Position numbers and translations under genes: made by a program. 64,000 bases of DNA from Cryobacterium sp. HLT2-28 (GTDB lineage Bacteria; Actinomycetota; Actinomycetes; Actinomycetales; Microbacteriaceae): NCBI RefSeq assembly GCF_004402495.1, contig NZ_SOFH01000029.1:186001-250000 (forward strand), given 5' to 3'. The notes beneath the pieces were generated by a model, which had not been told where the DNA came from, made no database searches, and saw only the letters and a list, made by a program, of their open reading frames with translations. Of the stretch, positions 1-8,961 are shown one piece after another (the first letter of the stretch is position 1; every line of letters starts with the position of its first letter).

Positions 1-635
1 ATCGAGTTGATGAAATCGTTGGTGAATTCCTCGCTACTGACGTAGCGAACGCGGATGCCGGGATACAGGCTCATCGCATAGTGACCGATGGCGTGCAGAA
101 GGTGGGTCTTGCCCAGGCCGGAGGACCCATAGACGAAGAGGGGGTTGTACGCCTTCGCCGGCGCTTCCGCGACCGCGACCGCAGCGGCGTGGGCGAAGCG
201 GTTGGACTGGCCGATCACGAAGTTGTCGAAGCTGTACTTGTTGTTCAGCCGGGTGTCGTGGGGGCGTTCGGGTGACGTGCTCTCGAAGACCGACTGCGGC
301 GCTGCGGGGGTGTCAACGTCGGGCGGGGACATCGTCTCCTGCACCGGGCGGATCGATTCCTTCTCCAACTCCGGGTTGACCACCACGTAAAAGGTCGACA
401 CCGCGGTCGACTCGGAGAGCTGGCTCATGGCAGTCAGGAGCGGGACCCGCATCCGCTGATTGAGCATGCTCGCGGTGAACTCGTTGGGCACCTCGAGATA
501 GAAGGTTCCCGCCGCGATGCCCTTGGGTTCGACCAGATTAAGGAAGCCGTAAAGCATCGGTGTGATGGTGTCATCGGACTCAAGGCTGGTCAGTACTGCC
601 CGCCAGGTGTCTGCGATAGGTTGTTCGTCGGCCAT
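1..635 (-). CDS. dnaA: Chromosomal replication initiator DnaA, 5' part only (runs off the window)
   Basis: DnaA binds DnaA boxes at oriC, opens the duplex and loads the helicase. About 211 residues are visible. An N-terminal DnaB-interaction region of about 85 residues comes first, then an acidic/proline-rich linker, then the start of the AAA+ domain with Walker A GSSGLGKT near residues 170-177. The DNA-binding C-terminus lies outside the window. The ATG start gives the expected N-terminus MADEQP. The gene diverges from rpmH, and DnaA boxes in the shared upstream region suggest the usual autoregulation. The gene is intact as far as seen. Confidence 0.96.
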   Translation of the reverse strand, partial: MADEQPIADTWRAVLTSLESDDTITPMLYGFLNLVEPKGIAAGTFYLEVPNEFTASMLNQRMRVPLLTAMSQLSESTAVSTFYVVVNPELEKESIRPVQETMSPPDVDTPAAPQSVFESTSPERPHDTRLNNKYSFDNFVIGQSNRFAHAAAVAVAEAPAKAYNPLFVYGSSGLGKTHLLHAIGHYAMSLYPGIRVRYVSSEEFTNDFINS

Positions 636-1031
636 GGTTCCCCGTTATCTCTCATTGTTGCCTTCAAAACGACGGGGACGGCGGTGCGAGCTCGTCCCTG
701 AACGCGTCTTCCAGCCAAAGCATCCACAAGGTTATCCACCGCCTGTGTGCAAATAAGGCCGAATTCTCAGGGTTTGGTGAAAACCTGTGGATAACTTGTC
801 CTCACGGTAGCCAATCCGCCACGGTGAGGCAAAATTCGTTGCCATCTTGTGCGCGTGTCCTGCCCAATCCAGGTGAATTCTTGTGCAGAATCGATCCTTT
901 GGGGACTTCGAGTTTGACCCACAGAGGTCGAAGCCGTAGTTTTAATCAGTTGACCCCAGCCCGAGGGCTACCTCACTCTTTCCCGGCCGCTTGTTTTGGC
1001 CTGCGGAGATTTAACACGTGGAGACAAAACT
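636..1031. promoter_or_regulatory. dnaA-rpmH intergenic region with DnaA boxes
   Basis: This 396-bp divergent intergenic region has no gene. It holds a perfect DnaA box TTATCCACA on the minus strand at 787-795, a one-mismatch box TTATCCACC at 732-740, and weaker relatives such as TTGTCCTCA near 798-806. These fit DnaA autoregulation of dnaA and possibly part of a bipartite origin. In many actinobacteria the main oriC lies between dnaA and dnaN, which is outside this window, so I do not call this oriC. Confidence 0.75.
914..942 (+). promoter_or_regulatory. Probable sigma-70-type promoter of rpmH operon
   Basis: A TTGACC -35 hexamer at 914-919 is followed after exactly 17 bp by TAGTTT at 937-942. 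It lies about 90 bp before the rpmH start and points toward the rpmH-rnpA-yidD-yidC genes. The spacing is ideal and both hexamers fit the housekeeping consensus well for a GC-rich genome. A second TTGACC at 950-955 has no good -10 partner. Confidence 0.6.
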
Positions 1032-1169
1032 ATGAGCAAGAGAACGTTCCAGCCGAACAACCGCCGTCGCGCCAAGGTGCACGGCTTCCGCCTTCGCATG
1101 CGCACCCGCGCCGGCCGCGCGATTCTCGGTGCTCGCCGTCGTAAGGGTCGCATCGAACTTTCCGCTTAA
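1032..1169 (+). CDS. rpmH: 50S ribosomal protein L34
   Basis: L34 is a very small, basic 50S subunit protein. The 45-residue product starts [19 protein letters not shown], which is the family signature, and continues with the typical Arg/Lys-rich helix. Length equals the usual 44-47 residues. It is the first gene of the conserved rpmH-rnpA-yidD-yidC string, directly opposite dnaA, and has a strong promoter-like sequence upstream. Confidence 0.98.
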   Translation: MSKRTFQPNNRRRAKVHGFRLRMRTRAGRAILGARRRKGRIELSA

Positions 1170-1177
1170 GCACTCTC

Positions 1178-1561
1178 GTGCTCGCGGGGGCCAATCGCAT
1201 CACCAGCGGTGACGACTACAAGATGGTCGTTCGTCGTGGTGTGCGGGTCGTTGGCCCACACCTGGTTGCCTACCTGCGCCGGAACCCCGATGGGGAGCCG
1301 GTGCGGTTCGGTTTCATCGTGGCGAAGAACGTGGGGAACGCCGTCAGGCGCAATCGTGTTCGTCGGCGCCTGAAAGCAGCCAGTTTCTCCCTACTGCCGT
1401 CGGTGCGCCCGGGCACGGATGTCGTCATCCGCGCCCTGCCATCGGCGAACGATGTCTCCTGGCCCGAGTTGTATTCGGAGGTCGAGGGCGCGCTGGCGAA
1501 ATACCAGCGTCAACCCGGGACCCCTCGAATCGACGCGGCGCCGAACCCCGTGAATCGATGA
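1178..1561 (+). CDS. rnpA: Ribonuclease P protein component
   Basis: The protein subunit of RNase P, which with the rnpB RNA removes 5' leaders from tRNA precursors. It has 127 residues with a GTG start 8 bp after the rpmH stop. The family RNR signature is present at residues 52-66 (NAVRRNRVRRRLK), after the FGFIVAKNVG strand. The C-terminus is slightly longer than average and poorly conserved, which is common. It is probably cotranscribed with rpmH and yidD. Confidence 0.96.
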   Translation: MLAGANRITSGDDYKMVVRRGVRVVGPHLVAYLRRNPDGEPVRFGFIVAKNVGNAVRRNRVRRRLKAASFSLLPSVRPGTDVVIRALPSANDVSWPELYSEVEGALAKYQRQPGTPRIDAAPNPVNR

Positions 1562-1567
1562 ACGTCG

Positions 1568-1879
1568 ATGAATAGGGCGATCGCGACCGTCGTTCTGCTC
1601 CCCCGTAATGGCGGAGTGGTTCTGCTACGCGCGTACCGGGCCGTGATTTCACCGCTGTATGGCGATGTATGCCGGTACTATCCCTCTTGTTCGGCCTACG
1701 CACTCGGGGCCGTTCAGGAACACGGCCTCGTGGTCGGATCGGCCCTGGCCGCCCGCAGGCTTGCTCGGTGTCATCCGTGGGCCGAAGGTGGGATCGATGA
1801 CGTTCCCCTGAAGCGAAAGCGTCGCTACACGGTGACGTCGTTTGGATTTGTTGTCGCACCGAGCCACGGAAAGGGCTGA
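1568..1879 (+). CDS. yidD: Membrane protein insertion efficiency factor YidD
   Basis: YidD is a small membrane-associated protein that aids membrane protein insertion together with YidC. The 103-residue product carries the hallmark CRYYPSCSAYA (Cys35, Cys41) and RCHPW at residues 67-71, with an N-terminal amphipathic/hydrophobic stretch. It starts 6 bp after rnpA and ends 8 bp before yidC, in the conserved order. The Lys/Arg-rich C-terminal tail is longer than in E. coli, as in other actinobacteria. Confidence 0.95.
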   Translation: MNRAIATVVLLPRNGGVVLLRAYRAVISPLYGDVCRYYPSCSAYALGAVQEHGLVVGSALAARRLARCHPWAEGGIDDVPLKRKRRYTVTSFGFVVAPSHGKG

Positions 1880-1887
1880 CCCAAAGT

Positions 1888-2859
1888 ATGGACCTCCTAG
1901 GTACGATTCTCTGGCCTCTGAAATGGGGAGTCGAGCTTCTGCTCGTTGCCTTCCACTGGTTGTTCACCAACTTCGGAATGGGCACCAACGACGGCATCAC
2001 CTGGGTGCTGTCCATTGTGGGCCTCGTCCTGGTCGTGCGCGCCGCCCTGATCCCCATCTTCGTCAAGCAGATCAAGAGCCAGCGCAAGATGCTCGAGGTC
2101 GCGCCTCAGCTCAAGAAGATCCAGGACAAGTACAAGGGCAAGAAGGACCAGTTCTCTCGTGAGGCCATGTCCCGCGAGACCATGGAGCTCTACAAGCGCA
2201 CCGGCACGAATCCGCTCAGCTCGTGCCTGCCCCTGCTGCTGCAGATGCCGATCTTCTTCGCCCTGTTCTCGGTGCTGAATGACGCTCAGCGCAGCCAGGC
2301 CGGAGTCGGCCCGCTGGACAGTTCGCTGGCCAAGAGCTTCGGCAGTGCCACCCTGTTCGGTGACGCACCCCTGCACGATTCCTTCGCCACCCAGTGGACC
2401 GCGATGATCGCGGGAAACTCGTTCAACCTGGCGGTCATGATCATCGCGGCCACCATGGTCGTCCTGATGACGGCCTCGCAGTTCATCACCCAGCTCCAGA
2501 TCGTGTCCAAGAATATGTCGCCGGAGACCAAGGCGAGCCCGATGTTCAAGCAGCAGCGCATCATGCTCTACCTGCTTCCCCTGGTCTTCGCCTTCTCCGG
2601 TGTGGCGTTCCCGCTCGGGGTCATGTTCTACTGGCTGACATCCAACATCTGGACGATGATCCAGCAGTTCCTGGTGATCCGCAACATGCCGACGCCCGGA
2701 AGCGAGGCGGCCAAGGCTCGTGAGGAGCGGCTTGCCCGCAAGGGTAAGCTCATCGCCACCGACGGTGACGTTATCGTGGTCGAAGAGCCCAAGAAGCCGC
2801 AGCGCCAGCAGCCGATCGCCAAGAGTCGTGCCAAGAAGCAAACCGGCCCCAAGAAGTAG
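1888..2859 (+). CDS. yidC: Membrane protein insertase YidC (Oxa1 family)
   Basis: This insertase helps Sec-dependent and Sec-independent membrane proteins fold into the cytoplasmic membrane. The 323-residue product is the short Gram-positive type without the large periplasmic domain. Hydrophobic segments lie at about residues 38-60, 108-130, 172-200 and 220-260. A positively charged hairpin (KSQRKMLEVAPQLKKIQDKYKG) follows the first segment, and the C-terminal tail is very basic, suiting ribosome contact. It lies in the rpmH-rnpA-yidD-yidC-khpB operon. Confidence 0.97.
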   Translation: MDLLGTILWPLKWGVELLLVAFHWLFTNFGMGTNDGITWVLSIVGLVLVVRAALIPIFVKQIKSQRKMLEVAPQLKKIQDKYKGKKDQFSREAMSRETMELYKRTGTNPLSSCLPLLLQMPIFFALFSVLNDAQRSQAGVGPLDSSLAKSFGSATLFGDAPLHDSFATQWTAMIAGNSFNLAVMIIAATMVVLMTASQFITQLQIVSKNMSPETKASPMFKQQRIMLYLLPLVFAFSGVAFPLGVMFYWLTSNIWTMIQQFLVIRNMPTPGSEAAKAREERLARKGKLIATDGDVIVVEEPKKPQRQQPIAKSRAKKQTGPKK

Positions 2860-2877
2860 TAGAGAGCGAAGACCAAC

Positions 2878-3393
2878 GTGACTGAGAACACTGACGTGAT
2901 CGCCGCGGATGCCCCGGCCGACGACTCCCCCACCCTCGACCAGCTCGAGAAGGAAGGGGACATCGCCGCCGACTACATCGAGGAATTCCTCGACATTTGC
3001 GACCTCGACGGTGACATCGACATCGATGCCCGCAACGGGAGGGCCTACCTCTCCGTGCAGGCGACGGATGCCGACAACCTCAGGCTGCTCTCGAAGCCGG
3101 ACACCGTGAACGCGCTCCAGGAGCTCACTCGGCTGGCCGTGCAGAACAAGACCGGTTCGTTCTCCCGGTTGATCCTCGACATCGGCGGATCGCGTGATGC
3201 CCGGCAGGCCGAATTGGCCTCCCTGGTGGCCCGCGCGATCGAGCGCATCCAGGGTGGGGCGGCCGAGGCATCCCTGCCGGCGATGTCGTCCTACGAACGC
3301 AAGCTCGTTCACGACCTGGTCTCCGAGGCCGGTTTCGTCTCCGAGTCCAAGGGTGAGGGCCGCGACCGCCACACGGTCATCTCCGCCTCCTGA
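2878..3393 (+). CDS. khpB: R3H/KH domain RNA-binding protein KhpB (Jag)
   Basis: A 171-residue RNA-binding protein of the Jag/KhpB family, which in other Gram-positives partners KhpA and influences cell elongation and division through RNA binding. After an acidic N-terminus there is a KH domain (about residues 35-110) and an R3H domain near the C-terminus with the spaced Arg and His in ERKLVHD. The N-terminal Jag-N domain of firmicute homologues is absent, as usual in actinobacteria. It starts with GTG 18 bp after yidC. Confidence 0.9.
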   Translation: MTENTDVIAADAPADDSPTLDQLEKEGDIAADYIEEFLDICDLDGDIDIDARNGRAYLSVQATDADNLRLLSKPDTVNALQELTRLAVQNKTGSFSRLILDIGGSRDARQAELASLVARAIERIQGGAAEASLPAMSSYERKLVHDLVSEAGFVSESKGEGRDRHTVISAS

Positions 3394-3407
3394 CGACAGC
3401 CGAAACT

Positions 3408-4037
3408 GTGACTGAGATCCTTGAGGCCGAGCCGGCCGTCGCCGCCGATCTCTTCGGGGAACGCATTGATGTCGCCCGCGCCTTCGCCCGTAACCTCGCC
3501 GACCAGGGCGAGGAACGCGGACTGATCGGGCCACTCGAGCTTCCACGGCTCTGGAGCCGTCACATCCTCAACTGCGCGATCGTCGCTCCCCTGCTGCGTC
3601 CCGGCCTGGTCGGCGACGTCGGCTCGGGGGCCGGGCTGCCGGGTCTGGTCTTGGCCATCGCCCGGCCGGACGTGTCCTTCGTGCTGATCGAACCGATGGA
3701 GCGGCGGGTTGCCTGGCTGACCGAACAGGTTGCCGCGCTTGGCCTGGACAACACGACAGTGACCCGGGCGCGGGCCGAAGATGTGCGTCTCCCCCAGCGC
3801 CTCGACCAGGTCACCGCGCGGGCGGTGAGCGCGTTCCGCACCCTGATTCCCCTCACTGCTCCCCTGCTTCGGCCGGGTGGAGAGCTGGTGCTGATGAAGG
3901 GCGCGGGTGCCCAGGGCGAGATCGATGCCGCAGTGAAGGCCATCCGCACGTATCATCTCGGCAATGTGGAGGTAATCACCCTCGGCGAGGGCGTGCTTCC
4001 GGACGTCACAAGGGTCATTAGGGCTACAGTTGATTAG
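3408..4037 (+). CDS. rsmG: 16S rRNA (guanine527-N7)-methyltransferase RsmG (GidB)
   Basis: RsmG methylates G527 of 16S rRNA using SAM; loss of the enzyme gives low-level streptomycin resistance in other bacteria. The 209-residue Rossmann-fold protein shows the SAM-binding loop DVGSGAGLPGL near residues 65-76, followed by VLIEPMERRVAWL and the conserved TARAVSAF segment. It starts with GTG 15 bp after khpB and precedes parA, the standard actinobacterial order. Confidence 0.95.
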   Translation: MTEILEAEPAVAADLFGERIDVARAFARNLADQGEERGLIGPLELPRLWSRHILNCAIVAPLLRPGLVGDVGSGAGLPGLVLAIARPDVSFVLIEPMERRVAWLTEQVAALGLDNTTVTRARAEDVRLPQRLDQVTARAVSAFRTLIPLTAPLLRPGGELVLMKGAGAQGEIDAAVKAIRTYHLGNVEVITLGEGVLPDVTRVIRATVD

Positions 4038-4114
4038 TCCCCGAATTTCCGCCTGAGCGACATTTACGGGCAGAATCGGGGCCTCTGGATGGCTCATTAA
4101 CCGTCGACTGCAAA

Positions 4115-4130
4115 GGTTTCACGTGAAACA
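4115..4130. promoter_or_regulatory. parS: parS site overlapping the parA start
   Basis: GGTTTCACGTGAAACA matches the bacterial parS consensus TGTTTCACGTGAAACA at 15 of 16 positions. The GTG start codon of parA (4123-4125) is inside the palindrome, so ParB bound here would sit on the parA translation start and probably its promoter. Confidence 0.92.
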
Positions 4131-5061
4131 TCCTGGCGAAAACCAGCAAGGCACCAAGACCGCCCCAGGGTTCGACGACACCACTCCCCTGGCGCGCGAG
4201 ATCTCCGAGCTGACTCGTCGTCGACAGGTGATCGCGGCCGAGCAACTGCCGAAGCCCGAGCAGACCCGCGTGATCACCATCTCGAACCAGAAGGGCGGGG
4301 TGGGCAAGACCACGACCGCAGTGAACCTCGCGGCGGCGCTCTCCCGGCAGGGCGCCCGTGTGCTGGTGATCGACCTCGACCCCCAGGGCAATGCGTCAAC
4401 GGCACTCGGCGTCGAGCATCGGGCAGAGACTCCCAGCGTCTACGACGTCATCGTCAACGACATGGATCTGGCTGCCGTCGTTCAGGAGAGCCCCGAAGTC
4501 GGTTCCCTGTATTGCGTGCCCGCAACCATCCACCTTGCCGGCGCCGAAATCGAGCTCGTCTCCCTCGTGGCCAGGGAACAACGGCTCAGCCGCGCCCTCG
4601 CGGTGCACCTGAAGACGATGGACGATCCCTATGACTACGTCTTCATCGACTGCCCGCCCTCGTTGGGTCTCCTCACGATCAACGCCTTCGTGGCCGCGCA
4701 GGAGGTGCTCATTCCGATCCAGTGCGAGTACTACGCGCTCGAGGGGCTCAGCCAGCTCCTCAAGAACATTGAACTGATCGAAAAGCACCTGAACCCGGAC
4801 CTGACCGTGTCGACGATTCTGCTCACGATGTACGACAGCCGCACCAACCTGGCCAACCAGGTGGCGCAGGATGTGCGGGATCATTTCCCGAATCAGGTGC
4901 TGGATACCCTGATTCCCCGCTCCGTGCGCGTTTCTGAGGCCCCGAGCTACGGCCAGAGTGTCATCAGTTACGACCTGAACTCCGCCGGATCACTCTCCTA
5001 CCTCGAAGCAGCAGCGGAAATCGCCCGACGGGGCGCCCCCCAGACAGGAGAACGACTCTAA
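4123..5061 (+). CDS. parA: Chromosome partitioning ATPase ParA
   Basis: ParA is a Walker-type ATPase that binds DNA non-specifically and moves ParB-parS complexes to segregate origins. The 312-residue protein has the deviant Walker A KGGVGKTT at residues 57-64, VLVIDLDPQGN and FIDCPPSLG. The first 50 residues are an extension that is usual in actinobacterial chromosomal ParA. The GTG start lies within a parS site; no strong RBS was seen. The stop overlaps the parB ATG by one base, indicating translational coupling. Confidence 0.97.
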   Translation: MKHPGENQQGTKTAPGFDDTTPLAREISELTRRRQVIAAEQLPKPEQTRVITISNQKGGVGKTTTAVNLAAALSRQGARVLVIDLDPQGNASTALGVEHRAETPSVYDVIVNDMDLAAVVQESPEVGSLYCVPATIHLAGAEIELVSLVAREQRLSRALAVHLKTMDDPYDYVFIDCPPSLGLLTINAFVAAQEVLIPIQCEYYALEGLSQLLKNIELIEKHLNPDLTVSTILLTMYDSRTNLANQVAQDVRDHFPNQVLDTLIPRSVRVSEAPSYGQSVISYDLNSAGSLSYLEAAAEIARRGAPQTGERL

Positions 5062-6020
5062 TGGCGAAGAGAACAGGCCTCGGCCGCGGCATCGGCGCAC
5101 TGATCCCCACTCAAGATGACCCGACCCTGGCCCGACCGGTCGACGTGTTCTTCCCGTACTCCGAAGCACTTCGTCCGGTGGAGACGGTGCAGTCGCAGGA
5201 TCTCCTCCCCGTGCCGGGGGCGCGTCTGGCCCACCTGGATCCCGCGAACATCGTGCCGAACGCGCAGCAGCCCCGGAGTGTCTTCGACGAGAGTGACCTG
5301 GCCGAACTCGTTCACAGCATCCGCGAGGTGGGCGTTCTGCAGCCGATCGTGGTGCGGCCGATCCCGGAGTTGCCGGGCAAGTACGAACTAGTCATGGGCG
5401 AGCGCAGGCTCCGCGCCACCAAAGAGGTCGGGCTCGACACGATCCCGGCCATCGTACGCGAGACCGCGGATGTCGACATGCTGCGCGACGCGCTGCTGGA
5501 GAACCTGCACCGTGCGCAGCTCAACCCTCTCGAGGAAGCATCGGCCTATCAGCAGTTGCTTGCCGATTTCGGCATCACCCAGGATGAACTCGCGCTCAAG
5601 ATCGGCCGCTCGCGACCACAGATCACGAACACCATCCGTCTGTTGAAGCTGCCGGAGCCGGTGCAGCTTCGCGTCGCCGCCGGAGTTCTCACGGCCGGTC
5701 ACGCCCGGGCCATTCTCTCGGTCGGTGACCCAGAGGGAATGCTGAGGCTCGCCGACAAGATCGTCAACGAGGACTTGTCCGTTCGTGCAGCCGAGGCGGC
5801 CGCCACGGCGGAGCCTCGCCCCACGAAGACGAAGCCGGCAGCCGGCCGTCGCCAGGGGCACCTTGATGAGATCGCCGAGCACCTCGGTGATCGCCTCGAC
5901 ACCCGGGTGAAGATTCATCTGGGCGCACGAAAAGGCCAGATCACAGTGGATTTTGCGACAATCGGAGACCTGAACCGCATCCTGGGCGTCATCGGCGAAC
6001 CGGGCTTCGGCGCGAGCTGA
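5061..6020 (+). CDS. parB: Chromosome partitioning protein ParB (CTPase, parS-binding)
   Basis: ParB binds parS, hydrolyses CTP to form a sliding clamp and spreads along DNA. In the 319-residue product the N-terminus LGRGIGALIP is the ParA-stimulating motif. The CTP-binding motif GERRLRA lies at residues 113-119, with ENLHRAQLNPLEEA downstream. A helix-turn-helix spans about residues 168-200 (ITQDELALKIGRSRPQI), and the C-terminal dimerisation domain follows. A Lys/Pro/Arg linker precedes the C-domain. Several parS sites lie just downstream. Confidence 0.97.
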   Translation: MAKRTGLGRGIGALIPTQDDPTLARPVDVFFPYSEALRPVETVQSQDLLPVPGARLAHLDPANIVPNAQQPRSVFDESDLAELVHSIREVGVLQPIVVRPIPELPGKYELVMGERRLRATKEVGLDTIPAIVRETADVDMLRDALLENLHRAQLNPLEEASAYQQLLADFGITQDELALKIGRSRPQITNTIRLLKLPEPVQLRVAAGVLTAGHARAILSVGDPEGMLRLADKIVNEDLSVRAAEAAATAEPRPTKTKPAAGRRQGHLDEIAEHLGDRLDTRVKIHLGARKGQITVDFATIGDLNRILGVIGEPGFGAS

Positions 6021-6274
6021 GCGTCCTGGCACCCTGACCGATCTGGTCGTCCGCCGGTTGGGTATCCCCCTTGGTGGGGCATCGGTTGCCTCTGGGCAAC
6101 CGGGCAGTCGTCGCACGGTGCATCGTCCTCTGATGCTGGGCTGCTCTGGTCTCCCGCTCCCGTTCCTGATGCCACTCCCCCACCCATCCACTTCCCCACC
6201 CATCCACTCCCCCACCTCCTCTCCCCGTGTCTGCGGCAGTGCGCTGTGGCTGTTGGCCTGTGAATCCGTCACTG

Positions 6275-6290
6275 CGTTTCACGTGAAACA
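6275..6290. promoter_or_regulatory. parS: parS site
   Basis: CGTTTCACGTGAAACA matches 15 of 16 positions of the parS consensus, with the entire GTTTCACGTGAAAC core intact. It lies 255 bp after the parB stop. Confidence 0.92.
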
Positions 6291-7576
6291 TGGTTGGTGG
6301 TGCGCGGGGGCACCGGTGTCATCGATCCGTGGCGTGACCTTGGGATCAGGGTCCCGCCAGCCCATTCCGAAGGACCCCGCGTGGTCGAGACGGCCCGCCT
6401 GAGGGCGCAGTGCCCGCAACTCCTCCTGCGTCTGGGGATCAGGGTCTGCAACGGCGTGGGACCCATGGTGTGACTGGACTTGTAACCCACGGCTCCGGGG
6501 CCTGAAGCCGGTGACCGGCAGCCCGGTAGTCAGGAGCGCGCTCGGATAGGGGCCGGCGAGCGGCACGAACCTCGGTGTTCGCGACGGAGCATCGTCCCGT
6601 GGCCCGGTCGCCCGCGGAAACGGTCCTGTCGTCCGCGTCCGACGGGCGGCGATCGCTCTACCGTTGGCTGGCCGTGTCGGTGTTGATCCGCGGAGGCGAC
6701 CCGGGAGCCCGTGGTCGCGCCTCCCGGGTGGACGCAGGCGAGGTGACCGAGGGGAAACGGGGTGACCCGCGAGCATGGATCTCTGCCGAGGGGGTGAAGT
6801 TGTCCGTGCGCGACTGGGCAGTTGGCTGGAGAATTGTGATTCGCTGGGGAGCTGTTGTCCGGCCGGGTCGCTTCGTGGACGGGTGTTGTTCTTTGTGGCG
6901 ACGGCGGGGTGCTTGCCTGCGCTGCGGAACACATTGGTTGTTCGGTGGAGTCCCGGAACTGTCCGTTTTCTCCTCGTCGACAAACTCCGCGTGTCCGTGC
7001 GGGCGTGGATCAGGAAGCTGCCGTCTGTGAACGAGTGAAGCCATCGGATATCCGGCCGGCCAGGGTGGCGATCACGGGTGAGCTGCGGGTGACGATGACG
7101 GGGGTGTCTTCCCCGCCGCTGGACAGCGGCCTGGCGTCCACGCTGGTGGATCCGTGCGGTTGGCCAGGGTAGCTCCTGCTGTACGCAGAGGGTGCACACG
7201 TGACTGCGCCGTCGAAGCCGTGCGCACCGGCCCTGCCGCCCGGAGATGTTGCAGCATTTGCGGGATCAACCCAGTGTCCACTGTCGAATGCGGACACCGG
7301 TGGATCGTGGCGGTGCTGAGGAGCCGCGTGTGGGCGGTCGAGCGTTCTCATGACCCCTGGGCTGTCCACCTCCAGTTGCTCACTCGTGATGGATTGTTGC
7401 GACGAGACCTGTGACCCGGGGCCGCTATTCGGGCCTGCCCTGGCCGCGACAGGGACGGCCGTTCCCGGCCCATCCGATCGGCTGGGGCAGCCAGGGAATG
7501 CGGGCGGCGGCCCCGCCTGGCTGGCGAATAGCTGAGGACTGAGTTCACGGACCATGAATCCGGGTACTCGCTGTGA

Positions 7577-7592
7577 TGTTTCACGTGAAACA
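7577..7592. promoter_or_regulatory. parS: parS site, perfect consensus
   Basis: TGTTTCACGTGAAACA is a full 16 of 16 match to the parS consensus and lies in the middle of the gene-poor region. Confidence 0.95.
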
Positions 7593-8244
7593 TGACCATA
7601 CTCGTGCTCGATCGGAGAACGAAAGTGATGAGGAATGTCGCCAATGGCTCTGCTTCGGCCGAATCCTGAGGGCCTGGTCCCGCCGGGATTCCCACGCGAC
7701 AGCGGTCACTCCCCCGGACTGTGCCCCTGCGTTCTCGGGGGTTTCCCCCGGGCGCGTGTGGAGGCAATTTGGCAAGAGCCGGATCAGGCCACACCGTCCT
7801 CGTCGTGGGGCCGAGAGGTTCCTGTTGCCGTACCCTTGCCATTTCTGCGTTGGCGGCAGTGCCTGGCGCTGAGCCGCTTCAGCACTCCCACCGACCCTGA
7901 ATTCACGCTGTGTCGGCCTTGCGGGAAGGCGGGTCTGACACCGCGGGCGGCACCTCGGTGCCTGCGTTCCCGGTTGCCCCGCCGGTATCGGCACCCCACT
8001 CCCCCCGGCGATGGAGGACCGGTGGTTGCCAGGGACGCGGCCGCACGCGTCCTGTCGGTGCCCACGGTGTGATCAGAGGGTGTGGGGTGGGATCGGGGCC
8101 AGCGTGCGGGCTTGGCAGCGCGCTGCAGGTCATCGTGTTGTGAAGGCATCCACGGGGACTGCAGGGCGCCAGGGCTGTCCCCGGCCCCGCCCGGGCCGCC
8201 CCAACGACTGATCAGGGTGGGGACCCGGGTACTGGGCAGGAACA

Positions 8245-8260
8245 TGTTTCACCTGAAAGT
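8245..8260. promoter_or_regulatory. Degenerate parS-like site
   Basis: TGTTTCACCTGAAAGT matches parS at 13 of 16 positions but has lost the central CACGTG palindrome, which ParB reads. It is probably a decayed site with weak or no binding. Confidence 0.4.
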
Positions 8261-8469
8261 CCGGGTTGAGTGAGGGCAACGGAAGGGCAGCCGGGGCCGG
8301 GGCGCGCCACTGTCGACCTGGGTCAATAGAACTTCTGGGTCGCCGGATCGGGATCAAGACGGAGGTGAGGTCGGCACCAGTGCCGGGGGCCAGGACGTCA
8401 TGGATGTCCAACAGGGTCAGGTCGGGGGATCGATGAGGTGGTGGTGGTTGCCGTTCATTGGCGCAGCGA

Positions 8470-8495
8470 GGTCCGACCGCGGGGTCCGACCGCGG
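8470..8495. repeat. 13-bp tandem duplication
   Basis: GGTCCGACCGCGG occurs twice head to tail with no spacer, and GGAC begins a third copy. It lies in the parS gene-poor region and is probably a replication-slippage product without function. Confidence 0.7.
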
Positions 8496-8851
8496 GGACT
8501 GGCGATACCAACGCGGACTACTCGCAGAGCGTCGCGCCCGCGAGCGTCAAGCGGACGCTCGCTTCCCTCGGCTGCGCGCCTCGTCCCCGATCATCCTCCG
8601 CATGGCGATGATCAGTTCATCTGGTGGCCCCCTGATCCGGCCATGTTCTTCGACGGACATGCTCCCAAAGCCGTCATATGGTGTGGAGGGCATCTCACTT
8701 CGTCCAGATTGGCCAGCGTGCGGGTGACGGATCGCCGGAATCAAGAATTGTGGGTAATGCTCAATCCTTGGCCGTTTTGAGCCGAAATATGGCCCGAATA
8801 TGGTCCGAGCGGAATTTCTGAACGCGCCTTAGGATCGATCCTGACGACGTG

Positions 8852-8872
8852 AAAAGGCCCGTTTCGAGGGCT
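8852..8872 (-). terminator. Possible terminator of ddl
   Basis: Read on the minus strand, AGCCC and GGGC(T) arms enclose a short loop and are followed by CTTTTC. The stem is only 5-6 bp and lies about 105 nt after the ddl stop, so this is tentative. Confidence 0.35.
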
Positions 8873-8945
8873 CCGTCACGCTCTTTCGCGTGAACGGTGA
8901 GCCATGGTGGACGGGACGGCCTCGACCCCCGCCGATGAGCGTCAA

Positions 8946-8961
8946 TGTTTCACGTGAAACC
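8946..8961. promoter_or_regulatory. parS: parS site
   Basis: TGTTTCACGTGAAACC matches 15 of 16 positions of parS with an intact core. It lies 20 bp beyond the 3' end of the ddl-like gene and is the most distal strong parS site in the window. Confidence 0.92.

Noticed and set aside
636..1031. Calling the dnaA-rpmH gap oriC
   Set aside because: It has DnaA boxes, but the main actinobacterial origin usually lies in the dnaA-dnaN gap, which is outside this window; no clear AT-rich unwinding element was seen.
1897..3546. 549-codon minus-strand frame opposite yidC and khpB
   Set aside because: Shadow of well-identified genes in a GC-rich genome; composition Arg/Gly/Asp/His-rich and no homology pattern.
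6177..6210. CRISPR-like repeat
   Set aside because: Only two copies of a 10-base core with a 16-bp period in a pyrimidine-rich tract; no spacer structure and no cas genes.
6279..7199. A 306-codon minus-strand frame in the parB-ddl gap
   Set aside because: It overlaps frames on both strands, is Arg/Pro/Thr/His-rich without any motif, has no RBS and crosses a parS site at its end.
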